A program made the translations under genes and the position numbers. This document shows positions 11,089 to 23,960 of a DNA stretch of 64,000 nt, in pieces. Position 1 is the stretch's first letter. Each line of letters starts with the position of its first letter. Source of the DNA: Rhodamnia argentea (taxonomy: Eukaryota > Streptophyta > Magnoliopsida > Myrtales > Myrtaceae). The stretch covers positions 22,182,283-22,246,282 of the forward strand of contig NC_063156.1 in assembly GCF_020921035.1 (NCBI RefSeq), read 5' to 3'. Under the pieces are notes generated by a model. That model saw only the letters and a program-made list of their open reading frames with translations, was not told the origin of the DNA and did no database searches.

Positions 11089-13414
11089 TCAGACATGAGT
11101 CTGCTCATGTTGCTTCATTTCTATGTCTGCTTCGAGGCTAACAGCATCTGTTCCTTTATACTTGTACCACCTTGCACATACTAGAAAGCACACCAAGGCC
11201 AGAAACTCCAATGCAGCAATCAGGTAATAGTAATAGTCCAATCTTCCCTTATTCAGATCCTCCGGTAACCAGTTCCCTGCTTCTGCTCCTTTGGTGTATT
11301 TGTGGACAACCGATATGAGTAGACTGCTCAACCAACTTGAGCCTGCCATGACACCATAGTACCGAGAACCTGCAATGCTCCTCATGTTCTCAGGGAGCTG
11401 CTTGTAGTGAAACTCGACAAGGCTGATCGATGCGAATGCTTCAGTGAGACCTGCAAGAGTGAACTGAGGGATTAACCACAAGGCTGACATTGATGAAATC
11501 TCGCCTTGGCGGGGATAGACCCCAAGAGTGGGCTTCGTCAGAGCTATTGACCTCCGGCGCTCTTCCACTATGGCGGACACCAGCATTGTTAGCACACCAA
11601 AAAACAAGCCGATGCCCATCCTCTGGAGGAGCGTGATGCCGCCTACTTTCCCCGTAATCCTCCAGAGGAACGGGACTATCAGTTGGTCGTAGATGGGTAT
11701 GAATATTGTGAGGCTCAACATCATGAAGACGACGTACGATGCTGCTGGGATCTTGAAGCTGGTGTTCCTGAGGCGTCTGTCCATTTGAGCGGCCTGGAAG
11801 ACTGCATAGGTTTGTTGTTGGACGATGACAAGGTAATAGAACACACTCACTACCCAAATGGGCATCACTCTTATAAGACATTTCACTTCCTCCACTTGCT
11901 GCAAGCTGCAGAGTCTCCATGGATCAGCCGATGATCCATCTGGCCTTTTCCTCTCTTCAGCTGTCACAATTGCGGCTTTGTCGAGGCACCTGATGAAAAA
12001 AAAAAAAAAAACTAATTAAGCTTCGTCTTTGGACATGATTGCAGATCCAGCACATGTGCAATGCGGGCTCATTTTCAGTACCTGAATTGATCTGTGTAAG
12101 GAAGCTTGGAGTTGATAGTTTTCGGAGGAATATAATTATAAAGAGAGAGCCAGGGTTGCTCGGGTGTTGGAAGTCGGCTTTTCTTAATGGCTGCGAAGAT
12201 GACCTGCGCTACACTTTTTAGTGAACTACCTTGAGCTTTTACTTTCACATATATCTTCGAACCCATGAAGAAGACTGCACATGATATGAGCATCAGGATC
12301 GCCGGGATCAATAACCCGATCGCCCAGCTCATGTTTGATTGCACATACACGATAAGCGTCAAGGAGACCATCTGCGCGAATGTGACGGTAAAAAAGTACC
12401 AATTGAAGAAGCTGTTGATCCCTCTCTTTCCTGATTCGGTCTTCGGATTGAACTGGTCGGCTCCGAATGCTAAACTGCAGGGGCGGATGCCGGCTGCCCC
12501 AGAAACCAGCAGCCCGAACCCGGTAATTAGGAAGGCCATCTGGCCGGCCGTTGGTCCAACGCACGTGGTGTTGTCGCCACATTCCGGCGGATGCAGATTC
12601 TTGATAGCTGCTGTTAGTTGTATCATTTGCAAGCCCTAATTGAACAAGGCAGTAAATCAGCTGCATTCGGACAGCAACTTGCTTAAACGAAAACCCTAAA
12701 CCCAGTACCACAGACCATATAGTAGTTGCTGCTGCCTACTGAGAGTGAACCAGACCAGAAACAACATGCCCTATGCCAATGGAAATTGAAAATTCAAGCA
12801 TGCCAAAACAAGTAACTGCTTCTAGCCACAGTATCACAGTGTCCTAGAAACATTGGTTCAACATGAGAGATCAAGAAGTAGAAATGAGTTACCAGAAAAG
12901 AGGCGACTGTACAGAAGCCGAGGGTCTTGAAGCGGCCAAAGTATGTGTCACACAAGGCAGCACCGACCAAGGTGGAGAAATTGGTGGTGCCATTGAAGAT
13001 GTTGATGATGTTTGCGGCTGTGATGCTCTTTAGGTTGAACACAGTGGTGAGGTAGATCAAGAGGTTGGCCAAGGTCCCAATTGCTCCCAGCTTCTCGAAA
13101 GTCTCATTTCCTGAGAAGTTTTTCCCAGTTTCGTCCACATGGACAGTATTAAATTACAGTTGACGAGGAAGAAAAAAAACAATCTCTCATGGGTCTGAAC
13201 AAGAAGAGACTCTGTCTTTGGGGTCACCTATGATGAAGGGCATGGCCTTCCATCCTCTGTAGTTGATGATGGTCTCTTCTTCGCCTGCGACACCTTTTTC
13301 CTCCATCTCCATTTCCTTGGTGCCGCCATTGACGAGCTTGTGCTCTGTCTCTGTGGCTTCCCCATTAGTGTGGTGGATGTTCTGTGCTCTCTCGTTCTTC
13401 CTCTCCTCCTCCAT
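11089..13414 (-). CDS. NRT1/PTR family (NPF2-like) transporter, gene 1
   Basis: This is a proton-coupled major-facilitator transporter of the plant NPF group, expected in the plasma or vacuolar membrane with about 12 helices. The closest resemblance I recognise is the NPF2 subfamily (nitrate, glucosinolate or hormone transport); the substrate cannot be read from sequence. Four exons join in frame: 13228-13414, 12893-13110, 12082-12635 and 11089-11989, all GT-AG, giving 619 aa. The helix-1 ExxEK motif is intact (NETFEKLG, residues 64-71). Also intact are the GGIRPC-like segment (here AAGIRPC), [14 protein letters not shown] and the large loop ending [13 protein letters not shown]. The start at 13414 adds about 34 residues before a second in-frame ATG at 13312; the neighbour's short N-terminus favours the inner one, which would give 585 aa. 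No stops or frameshifts were found. Confidence 0.88.
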
Positions 13415-14643
13415 CCTTTTTGCTGGATGTGCCCATTGTCTCCCTGTCCCTCCGCTGGGCATTGTAGTGTTGCATACTGACCAAATGGTCAATGCGAACG
13501 GGAGAAATTCATTTAATAATATGGCGAGGGAGAGCAAATTTTCATGCCACTTTCTAATCGCACCTGCCAAAATTTATTCTTCCACTCCCTCCTGAGTCTT
13601 TGATTGGGAGAACTAATGCCATCTCTCTCTCTCTGGAAAATTCCCAAACTCTGTTTTGGAGGATTCCATCACTGTACAGTCCAGCGAGACATGTCTACTT
13701 TTGAATTTTTTAGACTGTGATTGACGTTGTCCACGACGTCAAAAGCAAACTATGACTATGACCATATAATGTAACGAGTGAGCGTTCATGACACAGTCTA
13801 ATCTGAAAATTTAGGTGTGTTCAGTAGCATTTGGGGGCCACACCAGTCGTCATTGCTGACATAAGAGTCCACAAAGGCGGGGTTGAAACGTCCGAGTGGG
13901 GGAGTAAAAAAAAGACCAAGAAAACGACCAACTCATTAAAAAAAAGACCAAGAAAACGACCAACTCATCATCACATGGCTACTGAAAATGCACTGGATTT
14001 GATATTGTAACACAGCAATACCAGGAAGCCGCCCCAAAAGTCTAAATCCTGTCATTGTTGAGGTCAACATGTCACTCGGGTCTTGCTTTTAGAACCAATG
14101 TCGAAGTCCCCCTCCCCGTGATGCAATCCAACCAACAGTCCAACCAATTTGCTTTCCTGCGTAACACGTTCGCCTCATGAAAAGGCAGATACGTCACAGG
14201 AAACCTCACGTGAGTACGAGGAGAAGACAGAGAGCCTTGTTCTGTTCTGTCCGTGAAGCCCAGTGGTTTGGACAGATTGTCCCGAGGTTTGGAAACTGAT
14301 CTCTCTTTTTCTCACTTAAAAGCTTCATTAAGTTCTGGAATCTGTTGATTGAAGACCAACTTTTTCTATTTTCCTTTCCCGACAGGTTTCTTTCTGCTCA
14401 GCTAATTGTTTTAGATTACCCTGTTTCATGCCGAGAATTATGGTGGCGCCCATTTTATTCTCTTCCAGCGGGTTTCGGTTGAATGTTACTTTAAGCTTGG
14501 AGGCTTGAGATTTATGACTCAGAATTGTTGTGATGAAGGTAATGGTGGGCGAATTTTGTCATCGCAAATTCTCTTCATATTTAAAATCAGGTGAGCAAGG
14601 AGCTCGCAATCTCTAATGAACTATTTTTAGTAACTTGATCAAA
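13415..14643. promoter_or_regulatory. Upstream region of NPF gene 1
   Basis: This 1.2-kb stretch contains the presumed promoter and 5' leader of the minus-strand NPF gene. I see no other gene. It includes a short CT microsatellite (about 13620-13635) and a perfect 32-bp tandem duplication at 13905-13968. Specific promoter elements could not be assigned with confidence. Confidence 0.4.
13905..13968. repeat. Perfect 32-bp tandem duplication
   Basis: Two identical 32-bp units (13905-13936 and 13937-13968) each contain eight A residues followed by GACCAAGAAAACGACC. Perfect identity suggests a recent duplication. It lies about 500 bp upstream of NPF gene 1. Confidence 0.9.
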
Positions 14644-14976
14644 TGTTAGGAATGCCGAATCTTTAAAGAGAAAAAATAAAAAAGAAGATAAGCGAATTTT
14701 TAGATGGAAAACCCTTTCAAAATGAAAAAAACCACGGTATCGTAGTAGGAAATCTCTTCAATATCGGTGTTAGTATTGGATTTACAGGTTTCGGGGTAAC
14801 AACTACAAAATATACTGCCATAATATATAGCAGGAGTGTAAGGTATACCTGATCATGTCATTAGTAGCCGTAAAAAGCTTTATTCTCTGTTAAAATTGTA
14901 TGTGTGCTATAAGCAATAAAAGCTCTGAGATATAATATTATTTTTCTTTTCTAATAGACTCCACAAACTCCATCAA
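14644..14976 (-). repeat. LTR of old copia (3' LTR in element orientation)
   Basis: It aligns with 20145-20492: a shared start near T[GA]TTAGGA, the shared GGAAAACCCTTT region, AATCTCTTCA, and the shared end CTCCATCAA. Substitutions and indels are numerous, so the insertion is old. Confidence 0.75.
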
Positions 14977-15711
14977 TAGCTCACTTGAAGACTGATATTC
15001 GAAAGACCAATAATCTTTTATAGTTTTCACTCATGTTTGTAACTCAAATTATCCACACTAACCACGGAAGCCAACTGAGGCAATTTATAACCTTGATTTC
15101 TCAGTGTGATAACCATTGTAAACCTATATGCTGGATTTTCTGCACCAGCAATCTTCTCTAATGACAATATCCCATCTTCTATTAGCCGACGAAATTGGGA
15201 TAGTTCGACTATTGTGCTTTGTCCTTGAATAAAATATCGGATTCTTTGCAAGACAAATACTTGAGCGCCTCTTTGGTATCTTAATAGCCACTTCACAGCT
15301 TCTCAATGCTTTATTCCTGGATTAGCCATGTATCTGCTGACAACTCCCACTGCGTAACCTATGTTTGGATTGGTACACACCACATAATATATCAATCCGT
15401 AAAAAACTGACGCATAAGACACCTTAGCCATATACTCCCGTTCTTCATCTGTCTTTGGTGACTACTTCTTCGAGAGATTGAAGTGAATCCCAAAAGGAGT
15501 ACTCTAGCCTTTGCATTCTGAATTTTGAATCTGTTCAACACATTTTCATTGTACTTTTCTTGAGATAATTTTAGAATTCTTCGGATCTATCTTGCGTGAT
15601 CCTCATATGAAGAATCTAATTCGCTGCTCCCAACTCCTTAATCTTAAACTCTTTTAACAATTGTTGTTTGAATATATTGATCTCCCTTATGCTAGATCCT
15701 GCAATGAGCGT
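14977..15711 (-). pseudogene. Copia RT C-half and RNase H remnant
   Basis: On the minus strand, the segment directly after the LINE tail encodes DMDDTLIAGSS, matching the copia YVDDMLIAG catalytic region with its first residues altered. IFKQQLLKEFKIKELGA follows. Farther on, about 15100-15300 keeps the RNase H end (KWLLRYQRG...QGYKLPQLASVV). Internal stops make it nonfunctional. Confidence 0.7.
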
Positions 15712-17275
15712 GTCATCCATATCAACATCAACATCAACATCAACATCGAGATCACCTTAATTCCAAACTAGTTGGGGTCGGTAGTCGATAAATCCAAAAA
15801 TAAATAAAATAAAAGCAAGACCGATTGAGGGAAAAGAAATAAATATATAAAAATAAAAATAAAAATATATATAGGGAAAAAGGACTAAAAATGACAGTTT
15901 AGAACATAGGAATTTTGTCCCCATAATGCTAATAGCTTTCCTTCACTCCGTCCTAAGACAAGCCGTACGCCAATCTATTTCCAACTTCATTAAATCTTGT
16001 TTTACTACTTTCCTCCAAATAAGTTTCAGTCGACCTCTTCCTTTCTTCATGTCATGTTCTCTACAACAAACTTTTATTTTTACCGGAGCATATAGGGATC
16101 TTCGAAGAATATGCCCAAACTATCTCAATCTATGTTCTTTCATCTTTTTTGCCACCGGCACTACTCCAACTTTTTATCGAATATCTTTATTTCTTATCTT
16201 ATCTATCCTTGTATGACCACACATCCACCTTAACATTCTCATTTTCGCTACTCCCATTTTATACTCATGTTGCCTCTGTCTTGGCTAACATTCAGCTCCG
16301 TATAGCATTGCATGCCTTACTCTTGTTCTATAAAATTTTCCTTTTAGCCTAAGAGGGATTTTGCGATCTCACAAAAACCCCGATGCCTTGCGCCATTTCA
16401 TCCAACCTGCTCTAATTCTATGGCTTAAATCATCATTAATCTCTCCCCCCTTTTGCAATATAGATCCTAAATATCTAAAAGCATCTTTCTTAGGTACCTC
16501 TTGTCCGAGCATATTCACGGATTCTTGATCTCCTCCTCTTGCCATGTCGAACTCACACTTCATGTATTCGGTCTTACTTTGACTTAACGTAAATCCTTTA
16601 GACTCCAATGTACTTCTCCATAATTCTAGTTTAGCGCCAATCCCAGCTTAGCGCCAATCCCAGCCCCTGTATCATCAATAAGCACAATATTATCTGCAAA
16701 TAGCATGTACCACGGCACCTCATCTTGGATATCTTTTGTTAGCTCATCCATAACTAAGGCAAAAAGATAAGGACTCAAAGCGGAACCTTGGTGTAAGCCT
16801 ATTGTGATTGGAAAATAACTTGAAGTGCCATTACAAGCCTTTATTCATGTAGTAGCACCATCATACATATCCGTGATTGCCTCTACATACTTTGAAGGTA
16901 CTTTTTTCTTCTCAAGAACCCACCATAGAACCTTTCTTAGAACCCTATCATACGCCTTCTCGAGATCAATAACACCATATATATAGATCCTTCTTCTTTT
17001 CTGAATATCTCTCCATTAATTGTCGTATCAAGAAGATAGCCTCCATGGTAGATCTTCCTAACATAAATCCAAATTGATTTACAGAGACCTTGGTCCCTAT
17101 TCTTAAACGATGTTCAATAACTTTCTCCCACAACTTTATTGTATGGCTCATAAGCTTAATACCTCTATAGTTGGAACAATTCTAGATATCCCTCTTATTC
17201 TTGTAGATAGGCACAAGCATACTTTTCCTCCATTCATCGGGCATCTTATTAGTAATAACAAAATAATATAGAAGT
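15712..17275 (-). mobile_element. 5'-truncated RTE-like LINE nested in copia RT
   Basis: The minus strand encodes pieces of a plant RTE-type reverse transcriptase in order: PIYKNK (about 17215), NQFGFMLGRSTMEAIFL (about 17050), ALSPYLFALVMDEL (about 16750), the catalytic-site stretch LFADNIVLID (about 16700), then SKTEYMKCEF and RYLGSILQKGGEI (16400-16600). The 3' end near 15725-15775 has the RTE tail (CCGACCCCAACTAGTTTGG on the minus strand), followed by GATGTT-type short repeats. The catalytic FADD reads FADN, and stops and a 17-bp internal duplication near 16630-16665 add to the decay. The copia YVDD region resumes immediately at 15715, showing the nesting order. Confidence 0.8.
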
Positions 17276-17289
17276 AATCAATTTTTTTT

Positions 17290-20090
17290 TTAAATAATAA
17301 CAGTGATCCATTTCACTTCTAGTGAATCATAAAAGTGTCAAATTTCTTGTAGCACTATCTAGGAGCCTTTTTCAATACACACATTATAACTTTCTTTTGT
17401 AGGAACCTAAAAACCTTTGGGTTGTACCATATGAATATCCTCTTCTAAGTTAACATGGAGGAATGCAGTTTTTACATCTAACTGCTTTGGAGAGAAAATC
17501 TCTGTATAGTTTAATTCATATATTTTGCTGAAAAGTTTTTACTAAAAAATTTACTTTGTACCTCTTAGTGCCATTGGGTTTTTCTTTGACCCAGTATACC
17601 CACTTGTTCTGTAATGCTAAGTTTTGTTCTTCTCGAGTGAATCCAACTCATCCGCATTGCTAACTCCCGCTTAATAGAATCTTTAACTTGCACTACTTTC
17701 GATATCCGGTTCTTCTTTCACCTGTTACACTCACTTGTTATGTAATGCTAAGTTCTATCTCCAACTCATAATCTCTAACTTGCATTGCTTCCGAAAATTT
17801 TTCTAGTTCGCTAGCATTAGTCAAAAGCAAATAATGCAATGACGGAGAATGCCTCTGTACATGTTTATATGTTCTACTAGATCTTCTTAAAGTGGGTTTA
17901 GGTGTATGTGATTATTATTTTGATTTTTTATTAGAATCTATAGTAACAATTTCAAGATTTCTTACCAGAACACTCTTTCAAACCCTCTCTACTTCAATCT
18001 CTCTAATCTCAACCATTTGTTTCTTCAAACTAGATTCTACCACAGATCTATCATTGTACAACATGTTTTCATTAAATGTCATATCAACATTTCTTGTTAT
18101 TTTTCTAGTTTGTTCATCCCAAAATCGATAGCCAAACAATCAGAACCATATCAAATTAAAAAATATTTGTTTAGCTTTTGCATCAAGCTTATATCCATTT
18201 TGAGAATTTATGTGGACATATCAAACATAACAAAAAATTTCAGATGCGTGATTATAATCTTCTTTCCACTCCATTCTTCTTCTAGTAGCTTGAAATCAAG
18301 TCAAATTGAATGTTTTGTATTGTTCAAATATGTTGTTGTGTCAATTGCATATGCCCAAAATATCTAGGGTAATCCTACATGCATCCTCATACTTTTTGCA
18401 CGCTCTTGTCATCTAATTCCATTCTCTGCACCAAATCACTTGAACTCATTGTTATCATACTCACCACCATTATCAGTTCCTTAGGCATCTAATCGTCAAG
18501 CTAGTCTCATTCTCCACTTTAGCTTTTCATATTTTAAAAGTAGCGTGCACAACAAATTTATTTTTTAGAAAATAAACATATGCCTTCCCGGTGGAATCGT
18601 CAATGAATTCCACATAGTAGTGAGCCTCGGAGGAAATGTACGGGAGATGGCCCACACATCTATATGTATAATTTTATCTTTTGGTCCTCTCACAATCTTC
18701 GAAAAAATGACATGTTTCTTCTTGCCCAGAATGTAATCTTCACACAGACTAATATCAATAGATTTCAGATCAAGCTGCTTTCCATTCAGATCAGGCTGTT
18801 CTCCTTTTGATGTTAATACTGTCATTCCCTTTTCGTTAACGTGTCCAAGATGGAATGCCACAATATGTAATCAGCTTCAGACTCAGCAACTACTACTGTT
18901 TCTGTACTACTCTCAGTGTTCCTGACTTTGTTACCTGTTCTACAACCAAAGCATCTTTTACTATTTTCTAAGAGCTATCCCCAAAAATAGTTATATATCT
19001 AGTGCTGTCCAATTGACTTATAGAGATTTGAGATTTCTCTTAAGTTATGGAACATATATAACATCATGCAACTTCTATTGAAACTTGTTAGTAGTTTTTA
19101 TATGAACATCACCCTTTCTTGTAATATCCAAAAGTTCATCATCTTCAAGATAAACCTTTCCAAACTTTCTAGCAACAAAATTGTGCATTATTACCATGCG
19201 CGAAGTTGAGTGAAACGACACACCTTAGTTCAAAACCAAGACTCAATCTTATTGTCACTGCTAAAAATTTAATCATCACTGTGAAATGCCTCTTGAAGAG
19301 TTGCATTCACAAATCTCTCTTCCTTTTCATTTTGATTTCTATACCAAGTTTTCTTTTTTGGGGCTCTACAGTCTCGTCTAAGAGGACTATTCTTTTTGCA
19401 TTTTCAGCAAATCATTTCGCCAAAGGGTCTCTATTTGCTTCTGGACTTTATCTACCACGGTAATGGTTTCATCCTTGTTGATTGCTTCTCCCTATGCTTT
19501 TGGTATTTATGGCAACACCCAAAAATTCACCTTAACTCTCTTCTGCGGATAATCTCGCTAAGAATCAAATTTAGGATTTCTTGAAGCTCTAATTTTTTTG
19601 ACCAGATGAACTACTCACTCGCTACAGTCATAGTAGCACTCTTAAATTTTAGGTAGAGACGATAACAAAATTAAACCTTTTACCTCGTCATCGAATTAAA
19701 TTTCCACCAAACTCAACAGAGTTGTGATCATGTTGAATTCGTTGATGTGATTTGTCACAAAAATACTTTCATCCATCTTCAGATTGAAAAGACGACGCAT
19801 GAAATGTACACCGTTCGATGGAGTAGGCTTCTCGTACATGTTGAACAAGCCCTCATCAAATCCGTTGTTGTCTTCTCATTGGCGATGTCGAAAGCAAGGT
19901 TCTGCGCCAATGTAAAACAAATCACACTCACAGCTTGCAGAACTCACGATTCCCACCCTCCTTGCTTGATTGAATATGATTTCTCACTTCACAGAGGTTG
20001 ATGAAAGTTCTTCTGATACAAGAGATTCTCGGCCTGCTTTTTCTAGAAAACAAAAGTCATTGTCATCGAACTGATCAATCCTCACCTTCC
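17290..20090 (-). pseudogene. Copia gag, integrase and RT N-half, decayed
   Basis: On the minus strand, 19680-20090 retains gag segments (FDIANEKT and FMRRLFNLKM). 18565-18861 is an open stretch carrying the pre-integrase segment LGHVNEKGM and the CILGKKK-like motif, here YILGKKKHV, then HIDVWAIS for the integrase start. 17400-17500 encodes the RT segment QLDVKTAFLH followed by EEDIHMVQPKGF, then a stop. Just left of 17400 a piece resembling CYKKFDTFMIH is followed by the LINE boundary. Multiple stops and shifts rule out function. Confidence 0.75.
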
Positions 20091-20144
20091 CTCGTCCATA
20101 TTTGTCACTCCCACCATTTCGCCAAATCAGGCTCTGATACCGGT

Positions 20145-20492
20145 TATTAGGAGCATGAATATTTGAAGAAAAGAATAGAGAAGAAGACAGGTGATTTTTT
20201 ACGTGGAAAACCCTTTTAAGATCATAAAGGGAAAATCACGGTTCCACACTAGGCAATCTCTTCACCATCAGTATGACTATCAGAGTTACAAGTTTCAAGG
20301 TTACAACTATAAAAGATAATGGACCAATATATAGCAATAGCCTAATGCATACATATATTATGATAAAAATTACATGTATGCCATTAGCAACAATAAAAAG
20401 TTCTATTCTCTGCTTTAATATGAAAATTACAAGTAGTAAAAGCTCTGAACTTTAATACTACTTTTCTTTATCAAACTCCACAACTCCATCAA
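20145..20492 (-). repeat. LTR of old copia (5' LTR in element orientation)
   Basis: This is the partner of 14644-14976. The primer-binding site lies immediately outside it on the interior side (about 20129-20142, CTGATACC on the plus strand). Its outer edge is about 115 bp from the stop codon of NPF gene 2. Confidence 0.75.
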
Positions 20493-20608
20493 TCAAATAC
20501 ATCATGGTCTTGCCCTCTTGCAATCGTTGCTCCAGGCAAGCCTCTCCAGTTTGCATTTACTTAGACACTGGACTGGGAATTATAATTGTCTCCAAATGGT
20601 GTGATGCA

Positions 20609-23277
20609 TCAAACAAGAACTTTTTCCGAGTTCAATTTCTCCGGATTGACTTCAACACTGGTGCTAATGCCGCTTCCTTTGTACTTATACCACCTAGCAC
20701 ATACTATGAAGTAGCCTAAGTTCAATGCCTGCAATACACCAACCAGATAATAGAAATAGTCCAACTTTCCCTTGTTAAGATCTTCAGGCAACCAGTCACC
20801 ATTTGCACTTCCTCCTTTTGTGACCTGGTGAACTATGGATATCAGCAAGCTACACAAGTAACTTGACATTGCAATCCCCACAAAAGAGAGCGACCCACCA
20901 ATGCTTCTCATGTTTTCCGGGAACTGCTTGTAGTAAAATTCGACTTGAGCGATGATAGTGAATGCTTCAGACAATCCTCCCATCACCAGCTGAGGCACCA
21001 ACCATAATCCTGACATAGAAGAAATTGCGCCTCTCCTTGGGTCAACCCCAATCGGCTCGGTCAGTCCCAAAGTTCTCCTTTTGTTCTCGACAATGGCTGA
21101 TATAAGCATTGTGACCACGGCCAGGAACATGCCGATTCCCATCTTCTGGAGAAGTGTGATCCCGCCTTCTTTTCCCGTCAACTTCCTTAGGCGCGGGATG
21201 ATCATCCTGTCGTAGATAGGAATCCAGATAGTGAGGGCGATCATCGAGAATATAATGTAAGTGGCGGCTGGAATCTTGAAGTTCAAGCTCCCGAGGCGTC
21301 GATCAGATTGAAGGGCTTGGAAGACCACGTAGGTTTGCTGTTGGACTAAGGTTATGTAGTAGATCATGGCTGAGATCCAGATGGGTATGACTCTGATCAA
21401 ACACTTCACTTCTTCGACCTGCTGAATGCTGCATAGTCTCCGTGGATTGGCTGCTGATCCGTCACGGTTAATTTGGTCTTCTGGAGTGATGATTGCGGCT
21501 TTGTCTAAGAATCTGAAATCATCAGTGACTAATTCAAACGTTAAGAATATTGTTAGCCGTCTGATTCTGGTGTTCTTGTGGACCAGAACATGTTAGAAAA
21601 CCCATCGCTCATTTAAATGGTTTTCTCGTGTTGCTTTTCCCGAGTGCCATGCCAATATATGTTTTCCGACGACTTTTGCGACCGAAGAAAGTGCCCGCTT
21701 TTTTATTCTCTGGGATCATGGATGTGGAAGATTGGTTCAACAATGCCCAAAATCATGTTCACATATCATTCATAATCACGCTGTTTAGTGCTAGCAGATC
21801 GGATATAGCTTGCTGCAACTAATTGTTAGGAGTTTAAACATTGCACGTTGATAGGACAAGACATGTCAGTTGGCTAGCATGGGATGTATGTTCTCCAGAA
21901 TTGGTTTTAGGTGATGAAATTTTAACGTGCAGTCGTACTTGTCGTTTCTTGAAAGTATCTTTTTTCTGGGAACGAGGATAGCTTACAGCTGTATCATAAG
22001 AAGTATAAAATCCATTATAGATCGGGTTGTCTTTTCTTATCTTATCTTATCTTATCTAACTACCATTCGTTTTTCAAAGGTTACTGTTCTATCTGCAAGT
22101 TCAACAGATATTGCACTTTGCAGACAATTCCTATTGCTGCTCAACATGGAAATGCATGAAAATGAAAGGCAAGATGAGAAAGCACCAACAAAAAACCTGA
22201 ATTGTTCGGTGTGAGGGAGCTTGGAGTTGATGGAACTGCTCACAACATAGTCATACAAGGAGAGACATGGCTGGTCCGGTAACTTCAACTTCCTCTTCTT
22301 TATTGCTGCCACTATCACCCGCGAGGCGCTCGCCAGCGGACTACCAGCGGGCTTTACTTTCACGTAGATTCTCGTTCCCACGAAGAAAGCAGCGCATGAC
22401 AAGAACATGAGGAAAGTGGGAATGGCCAATCCCCAAGCCCAACTTACGTCGGCTTGCACGTAGACGATGATCGTCAAAGACACCATCATGGCAAAAGTGA
22501 ATGTGAAATAGTACCAATTGAAGAAGCTACTGATTCCCCTCTTCCCGGATTCCGTATTGGGATTGAACTGGTCAGCCCCGAAAGCCAGGTTACAAGGTCT
22601 AATCCCGCCACCTCCGATCACAAGCAGTCCAAACCCGCTGAGCAGAAATGCCATTTGCCCAAATGTCGGTCCACGGCACGAGCTGCTTGCCTCCGTCTCG
22701 CAATGAGGAGGATGCATCGTCGCTATGGCAGCTGTTAGGGTAAGCACGAGCATCCCCTGGAACATGAAATGGAATGTTAAATAGATCCTAGTTACATTTG
22801 TACACTTTCTTGCTTGGAACATCATACAAGTGTACCATACAATGATGAAATGCTAAATGTAAGTACCAGAAACGAGGACACCGAAGAGAATCCTATTGTC
22901 TTGTAACGGCCAAAGTAAGTGTCGCAGAGGAAAGCTCCGAGCAAGGTGGTGAAATTGATGGTCCCATTGAAGATGTTAACGATGTTAGTAGCAGTGATGC
23001 TATTCATGTTGAAGACAGTGGTGAGATAGACCAGAAGGTTGGAGGAGGTGCCGATCGTCCCGAGCTTCTCAAATGTCTCGTTTCCTGATATTTTTGGCAT
23101 CCTTGCGGCATTTGTCATTTCCTTCATAATTCAAAGAAAACAGAGACATATACAGAAGCAAAAACCTCGCTTAGTAGTCACTCTCGTACCTATTACAAAG
23201 GGCATGGCTTTTATGCCGCCATAGCGAATCTCCCCGGCCGAAACACCATCCTCTTTCTTCTCCATGGCTTTGTCCAT
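20609..23277 (-). CDS. NRT1/PTR family (NPF2-like) transporter, gene 2
   Basis: This is the second intact NPF transporter, a tandem paralogue of the gene at 11089-13414 with the same four-exon structure and phases: 23190-23277, 22867-23084, 22197-22756 and 20609-21512. All junctions are GT-AG and the joined frame is 1770 nt, 589 aa. The ATG at 23277 ([11 protein letters not shown]) leaves a 30-residue N-terminus before the ExxEK motif at residues 32-36 (NETFEKLG). Later landmarks are [27 protein letters not shown], the loop before [13 protein letters not shown], and [16 protein letters not shown] residues near the C-terminus ([12 protein letters not shown]). Family knowledge predicts proton-coupled uptake of nitrate or an organic metabolite across a membrane; the substrate is unknown. 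The old copia ends about 115 bp past the stop. Confidence 0.92.
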
Positions 23278-23960
23278 AGCGGTACTCCTCCTGTCCTCAA
23301 CACAAAGCTAAGTAATTTATACTTGTATAAAATATAATGCAGTTCTTTTGGACAGTTTTCTTGCGGTTCCCAGGAATTCAATCTCTCCTTCCTGATTGGA
23401 AAGTTTGGTTTTTCATGAATTTTATACTTCGAAATCATTTGGCTGTCAATATTGACCGAGTCTACTTGCCTTAACAAAAGTCGTAGATACAGCTAAAGAT
23501 TCTGTCGACTCATCATCCCATGTCTCATCCCTCGTTCGTCGGTTCAATTTATGCCATAACCAGAGTAGAGGGTCAGCTTTACCTGCTAGAAATTGGCTCT
23601 CATGGTTATGCTTAACGTAATGATTCCTCGAAAATAATTGTCCGGATAAGGAATTCCAGGAACTTAACCATAGAAAAAGGAGAGAAATTCTAGTCTTATA
23701 GAACCTGTACTAGAGACCAATTACGTGACGAGCATGAGAATGGGAATACTCATTTGGTTCTTACTTAAAACCGATTCATTTTTTATGCCATTCTAATTTG
23801 GTATATACTCCGGAATACGATGTAATATCCTTGAGTTTCTTTACAACGTGACATGCTGAACCAAATGAACAAGGATCTGGTCAATGCGGAGATGCAACAT
23901 GTGAAGTCACTCGACCATATTGAGCAGCAGTTCATTATGCTTTACGGATGGTAATCTATC
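23278..23960. promoter_or_regulatory. Upstream region of NPF gene 2
   Basis: About 680 bp lie between the NPF start codon and a Mutator-like MITE. The region presumably contains the core promoter and leader. I see no separate gene and could not assign individual promoter elements. Confidence 0.35.

Larger units (their letters stand above)
14644..20492 (-). mobile_element. Old Ty1/copia retrotransposon split by a LINE
   Basis: LTR-like ends at 14644-14976 and 20145-20492 are about 340 bp and clearly diverged. A likely 5-bp target duplication TCAAA lies at 14639-14643 and 20493-20497. Next to the right LTR, the minus strand carries a primer-binding site nearly identical to the initiator tRNA-Met type (GGTATCAGAGCC). 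Read on the minus strand from 20100 down, remnants follow in copia order: gag, GAG-pre-integrase and integrase, RT, RNase H. Many stops and frameshifts make it inactive. A LINE sits inside the RT. The element separates the two NPF genes. Confidence 0.8.
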
